Assembly (NCBI GenBank): GCA_947629895.1
Contig: CANRFP010000059.1
Location: 1 to 7,226, forward strand
Direction of reading: 5' to 3'
DNA from: an uncultured Clostridia bacterium
GTDB taxonomy: Bacteria; Bacillota_A; Clostridia; Christensenellales; UBA1242
DNA: 7,226 nucleotides
In this document: positions 5,547 through 7,226 of the stretch, in pieces
Layout of the letters: every line of letters begins with the position of its first letter
Numbering within the stretch: position 1 is the stretch's first letter
Notes under the pieces: model-generated
Told to the model about the DNA's origin: nothing
Databases searched by the model: none
Seen by the model: the letters and a program-made list of their open reading frames with translations, nothing else
Position numbers and translations under genes: made by a program

Positions 5547-5576
5547 CTACTTTTCCCTTGGAGAAAAGAAAAGTAG
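5547..5576. repeat. Hairpin repeat CTACTTTTC...GAAAAGTAG
   Basis: A perfect 9-bp stem (5547-5555 with 5568-5576) and a 12-base loop, followed by GCAAAAGACAG. Sequence of the type AAAAGTAGGCAAAAGA recurs in intergenic regions of many gut bacteria, from general knowledge. No U-run follows, so it is unlikely to be a terminator. Confidence 0.65.
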
Positions 5577-5619
5577 GCAAAAGACAGCCCATGGCTGGTT
5601 CTAGGCTTCACATCAACCA

Positions 5620-5695
5620 TGCCGTCATTGTGAATTGCGAGGCAAACTAGCTGACGAGCTTGCGACTATTGGCGCCCGCATGGCGGAACAATCTC
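5620..5695. repeat. Decayed interspersed repeat of the GTCATTG-CGAGG-CAATCT type
   Basis: GTCATTGTGAATTGCGAGGC at the left and GGCGGAACAATCTC at the right match the ends of a common bacterial intergenic repeat whose consensus begins GTCATTGCGAGG and ends GCAATCT. The middle is diverged. I see no coding sequence. Confidence 0.5.
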
Positions 5696-5716
5696 AACCT
5701 CTTATCAGTGACATCC

Positions 5717-5802
5717 GAGATTCTTCGCTACGCTCAGAATGACAGCGGACGCGCTATTATTATATTGTCATCCTGAGCAAACGAAGTGTAGCAAAGGATC
5801 CC
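5717..5802. repeat. Inverted pair of TGTCATNCTGAGC-type repeats
   Basis: The left arm at 5717-5744 ends GCTCAGAATGACA. The right arm at 5766-5802 begins TGTCATCCTGAGC. Twelve of these 13 bases pair, around a centre of about 21 bases. The arms match the widespread TGTCATCCTGAGCGAAG...GGATC intergenic repeat. Together with 5547-5695, this fills the gap between the XRE remnant and the 131-residue gene. Confidence 0.65.
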
Positions 5803-5816
5803 AACAACTTTATAAA

Positions 5817-5909
5817 TTAGTCCTCAAGCCCGCAAAGATAATCAGCAGAAACATTAAAAAACTTCACAAGAGTGTCGCCGCAAAATGCTTGCACTTTGAC
5901 TGTTTTCAT
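5817..5909 (-). pseudogene. Remnant of an XRE-family repressor (C-terminal end only)
   Basis: A 30-codon frame on the minus strand ends DTLVKFFNVSADYLCGLED and then TAA. The FFNVSADYLxGL motif is the hallmark of the last helices of XRE/Cro-type helix-turn-helix repressors (usual form: TLxKLAxFFNVSxDYLLG). The DNA-recognition helices are absent, and two residues before FFNVS seem to be missing. The homologous part begins exactly where a 20-base repeat (5874-5893) ends, which suggests that the repeat replaced the 5' part of the gene. There is no Shine-Dalgarno sequence before the ATG, and the frame starts 6 bases after the tsaC stop codon. I expect no functional product. Confidence 0.55.
5874..5893 (-). 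repeat. 20-base direct repeat, copy at the XRE remnant
   Basis: GTCGCCGCAAAATGCTTGCA is identical to 6601-6620. On the minus strand it contains GCAAGCATTTT, also found at 26-36 and 377-387. This copy abuts the XRE remnant; the other opens the hairpin-rich block on the far side of tsaC, so the two copies flank tsaC as direct repeats. Confidence 0.85.
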
Positions 5910-5915
5910 AAGGCT

Positions 5916-6467
5916 TTACAAATTTTTTATAAAACTTTCAATTTCTTCTTGCTTAATTTCGCCTTCACGCAAAACAATAACTTGTCCATTTTCAAGTTTT
6001 GCCACCGTGGAAGCAATTCCTGAAGATTTTTCTTTTTGTTTATAAATTTTATCAACATATTGCCCAAAAGATTTTTTGATATCTTTGAAGTTATTGAGTG
6101 GCAATTCCCCAGATTCGTTCACGGATGTGGTTAACATAGGCCCATATTTAATCAATACTTTTTGAGCGATTGTGTTTAATGGCAATCTAACTCCTATTGT
6201 ATCAAAGCCTGTAATTTGAGAAATAGATGCCTTTGCTTTTAGGATAAGTGTCAATGCACCTGGCATGAACTTTTGAATAATTTGTTTTTCCAAATCATTA
6301 ATTTCAGCAACATCACATACTTGCTTTAAGTTTGCGCAAAGACAAGGTAATGGTTTGCTCCTATCCCTGTTTTTTATTTGATATATTTTTTCAATACTTT
6401 CTTTATCAAAAACAGCACAACCAATTCCATAAACCGTATCAGTAGGAAAAATTATTAATCGTTTCAT
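5916..6467 (-). CDS. tsaC: Threonylcarbamoyl-AMP synthase, TsaC/YrdC type
   Basis: A 183-residue YrdC-domain protein. Enzymes of this family make threonylcarbamoyl-AMP from threonine, bicarbonate and ATP, the first step of the t6A37 modification in tRNAs that read ANN codons. Visible family motifs are FPTDTVYGIG (7-16), KNRDRSKPL (32-40), MPGALTLI (68-75), GVRLP (92-96), TTSVNESG (113-120; usually TSANxSG) and SSGIASTVA (148-156). It lacks the extra C-terminal domain of Sua5. Only six residues precede FPTDTVYG, whereas most members have about 20; an in-frame TGA four codons upstream rules out a longer start. There is no Shine-Dalgarno sequence, and the -10 box ends six bases before the ATG, so the mRNA is probably leaderless. 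Family assignment is strong; catalytic competence of the short form is likely but not shown. Confidence 0.9.
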   Translation of the reverse strand: MKRLIIFPTDTVYGIGCAVFDKESIEKIYQIKNRDRSKPLPCLCANLKQVCDVAEINDLEKQIIQKFMPGALTLILKAKASISQITGFDTIGVRLPLNTIAQKVLIKYGPMLTTSVNESGELPLNNFKDIKKSFGQYVDKIYKQKEKSSGIASTVAKLENGQVIVLREGEIKQEEIESFIKNL

Positions 6468-6473
6468 AAAAAT

Positions 6474-6502
6474 ATTATATCAACTTAATAAAATTTTCCC
6501 AA
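6474..6502 (-). promoter_or_regulatory. tsaC promoter predicting a leaderless transcript
   Basis: TTGGGA (6502-6497), a 17-base spacer and a perfect TATAAT (6479-6474). Six bases then separate the -10 box from ATG (6467-6465), so the expected start of transcription is the A of the start codon. Confidence 0.7.
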
Positions 6503-6520
6503 ATTATTAAATCAAATTAT

Positions 6521-6576
6521 GGGAAATATTTTGCAGAACGCACACAGAATGTGCAGAACACTGCTGTCATTTCGTT
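6521..6576 (-). repeat. rRNA-trailer repeat, distal copy
   Basis: It matches 6800-6862 over most of its length. Both begin GGGAA, continue through TTTTGCA and GCACAC, and share GTGCAGAACACTGCTGTCA and TTTCGTT or CTTCGTT. The hairpin before the shared core is kept with different bases: GCACA-CAGAA-TGTGC here, against GCACAC-GCAA-GTGTGC in the other copy. Conserved pairing with changed sequence suggests the structure matters. Confidence 0.7.
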
Positions 6577-6600
6577 ACACAAGCTAAACATCACAATAAA

Positions 6601-6710
6601 GTCGCCGCAAAATGCTTGCATTTTCGTTTGGCGGCGAAATGGCGAAAACAAGCGTCAATGCGATGCTTTTGTCCGCAGGACAAAACGAGCCCTTAGCGCA
6701 GTTTTCGCCA
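6601..6710. repeat. Array of nested hairpins
   Basis: The first fold pairs CGCCGC (6603-6608) with GCGGCG (6631-6636) around an inner AAAATGC-TT-GCATTTT stem. The second pairs TGGCGAAAAC (6640-6649) with GTTTTCGCCA (6701-6710) around an inner TTTTGTCC-GCA-GGACAAAA stem (6667-6685). The block is clearly richer in G and C than the neighbouring genes and has no credible gene. It opens with the 20-base repeat found also at 5874-5893. Confidence 0.8.
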
Positions 6711-6711
6711 C

Positions 6712-6752
6712 AACCAGCAGTGTTCTAAGAAATTCGCAGAATTTCGCCAGCC
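6712..6752 (-). pseudogene. Vestigial second copy of the 5S rRNA 3' end
   Basis: The 16 bases at 6712-6727 are identical to 6920-6935 of the intact 5S and end exactly at its mature 3' end. A second match, TCGCCAGCC (6744-6752, in the 5S at 6949-6957), lies at nearly the same distance (16 against 13 intervening bases). The 5S hairpin between them is replaced here by a different one, GAAATT-CGCAG-AATTTC (6729-6745). The upstream body of a 5S is not recognisable. Confidence 0.6.
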
Positions 6753-6799
6753 CACACCCGCACGCAAAGTCCGGGCTGCTCTTCTCGGGCCAACGGAAC
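6753..6799. other. GC-richer spacer between the 5S remnant and the trailer repeat
   Basis: AGCCC (6749-6753) can pair with GGGCT (6773-6777). Otherwise I see nothing I can name. It occupies the place where the body of a duplicated 5S gene would be, but shows no clear 5S sequence. Confidence 0.4.
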
Positions 6800-6862
6800 G
6801 GGAAGATGTTTTGCAAAGCAAAACGCACACGCAAGTGTGCAGAACACTGCTGTCACTTCGTT
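6800..6862 (-). repeat. rRNA-trailer repeat, proximal copy
   Basis: It is the partner of 6521-6576. It contains two perfect hairpins, GTTTTGC-AAA-GCAAAAC (6808-6824) and GCACAC-GCAA-GTGTGC (6825-6840). AGAACACTGCTG (6841-6852) follows and is complementary to the 3' end of the 5S at 6923-6934. The same inverted arrangement links 6555-6566 with 6715-6726 in the distal unit. Confidence 0.75.
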
Positions 6863-6877
6863 TATGCGAAAATAAAA

Positions 6878-6912
6878 ATAAAAACAAAAAAGCACCCTCA
6901 TGCAGATGCTTT
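6878..6912 (-). terminator. Terminator of the rRNA operon
   Basis: On the minus strand AAAGCATC pairs with GGTGCTTT (8 bp with one U-G, 8-base loop). A long U-rich tract interrupted by G and A follows. It starts about 8 bases after the 5S 3' end. The U-G pair is C-A on the other strand, so it works best for the minus strand. Confidence 0.9.
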
Positions 6913-6919
6913 AATGGTT

Positions 6920-7037
6920 AACCAGCAGTGTTCTATCTTCCCGGGCCGTCGCCAGCCAAGTATTTTAGACGATGAGAAGCTTAACTTCTGTGTTCGGGAT
7001 GGGAACAGGTGGGACCTTCTCTCTATCGCCACTGGTT
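6920..7037 (-). rRNA. rrf: 5S ribosomal RNA, complete
   Basis: 118 bases, the usual length. The conserved core CCTGTTCCCATCCCGAACAC followed by AGAAGTTAAGCTTCT is unmistakable. The ends AACCAGTGG and CACTGCTGGTT pair as helix I, which fixes both boundaries. It is the last gene of an rRNA operon, 153 bases downstream of the 23S and just before the terminator. It forms part of the large-subunit central protuberance. There is no tRNA between the 23S and the 5S. Confidence 0.96.
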
Positions 7038-7078
7038 ATGGTATAATCACAGAACAAGTCTGAAATTATCAAGTAAAG

Positions 7079-7145
7079 TTGAATATTGCTACAAAAAGAA
7101 AGGAGGATAGGATAATAGCAATATTCAATCAGAGAAAATTCTCTG
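7079..7145 (-). other. Stem-loops in the 23S-5S spacer
   Basis: A perfect 12-bp stem pairs TTGAATATTGCT (7079-7090) with AGCAATATTCAA (7117-7128) around a 26-base loop. Next to it is a 7-bp hairpin CAGAGAA/TTCTCTG (7130-7145). Long stems in this spacer are normal substrates for RNase III-type processing of the rRNA precursor. I see no other gene in 7038-7190. Confidence 0.65.
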
Positions 7146-7190
7146 ACAACTACATACTCAGAAAGGAATTAAACAAAGTCTTAAAATCCG

Positions 7191-7226
7191 TGATTAAGCC
7201 CTCGACCTATTAGTATCGCTCAGCTG
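7191..7226 (-). rRNA. rrl: 23S ribosomal RNA, 3' end only (cut by the window edge)
   Basis: On the minus strand the sequence reads CAGCTGAGCGATACTAATAG, then GTCGAGGGCTTAATC, the conserved final bases of bacterial 23S rRNA. The gene continues beyond 7226. The exact mature 3' end is uncertain by a few bases, because it pairs with the 23S 5' end outside the window. Confidence 0.9.

Noticed and set aside
5547..5576. A terminator for tsaC
   Set aside because: It is more than 300 bases downstream of the stop codon and no U-run follows on the minus strand.
6687..6703. A tRNA 5' end (GAGCCCT-TA-GCGC-AGTT resembles an acceptor strand and D arm)
   Set aside because: The match stops at AGTT, no anticodon or T arm follows, and the bases are needed for the 10-bp hairpin at 6640-6710. 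It is probably chance.
6551..7063. A 170-codon plus-strand open frame
   Set aside because: It runs antisense through the 5S rRNA, the terminator and the hairpin repeats, has no ribosome binding site, and shows no protein-like pattern.
7079..7128. A riboswitch or small RNA gene in the 23S-5S spacer
   Set aside because: A single long stem between two rRNA genes is better explained as a processing site; no riboswitch core is recognisable.

Overview
The window looks like chromosomal DNA from a low-GC Gram-positive-type bacterium, probably an uncultured member of the Bacillota; this is an inference. It rests on AT-rich coding sequence, strong GGAGG-type ribosome binding sites, TTGACA-17-TATAAT-like promoters, U-tract hairpin terminators and Bacillus-like 5S and tRNA-Asn sequence. 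All recognisable genes lie on the minus strand, so the genome reads from right to left here.

Right end: the last bases of a 23S rRNA, a spacer with processing-type stems, a complete 5S rRNA and a strong terminator. Beyond the terminator (6521-6880) is a GC-richer, hairpin-packed stretch. It holds a second, broken copy of the 5S 3' end and two copies of a roughly 60-base trailer repeat.

Centre: a probably leaderless tsaC-type gene (threonylcarbamoyl-AMP synthase), a remnant of an XRE-type repressor, and a gene-free block of common-looking interspersed repeats (5542-5816). Then come a 131-residue protein with a possible PH-like fold, a 313-residue unknown protein and an ABC exporter half-transporter. 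The exporter has a long leader carrying an 11-codon upstream ORF. Most of these genes have their own consensus promoter, so they read as single-gene units rather than one operon.

Left: a sigma-70-family gene split by a one-base frameshift at the end of region 2. Its C-terminal part carries two helix-turn-helix-like segments beyond region 4, and its promoter contains a perfect 9-bp inverted repeat. Left of its terminator is a gene-free block (1-526) flanked by two identical 77-bp repeats. It contains pieces of a tRNA-Asn in both orientations, interrupted by abutting short palindromes.

The most unusual theme is that both flanks hold broken copies of structured RNA genes (tRNA-Asn on the left, 5S rRNA on the right) interrupted or remodelled by small hairpin-forming palindromes. 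They also share the 11-base core GCAAGCATTTT. This suggests a family of small palindromic elements that enters the loops of RNA genes, but that mechanism is inference.
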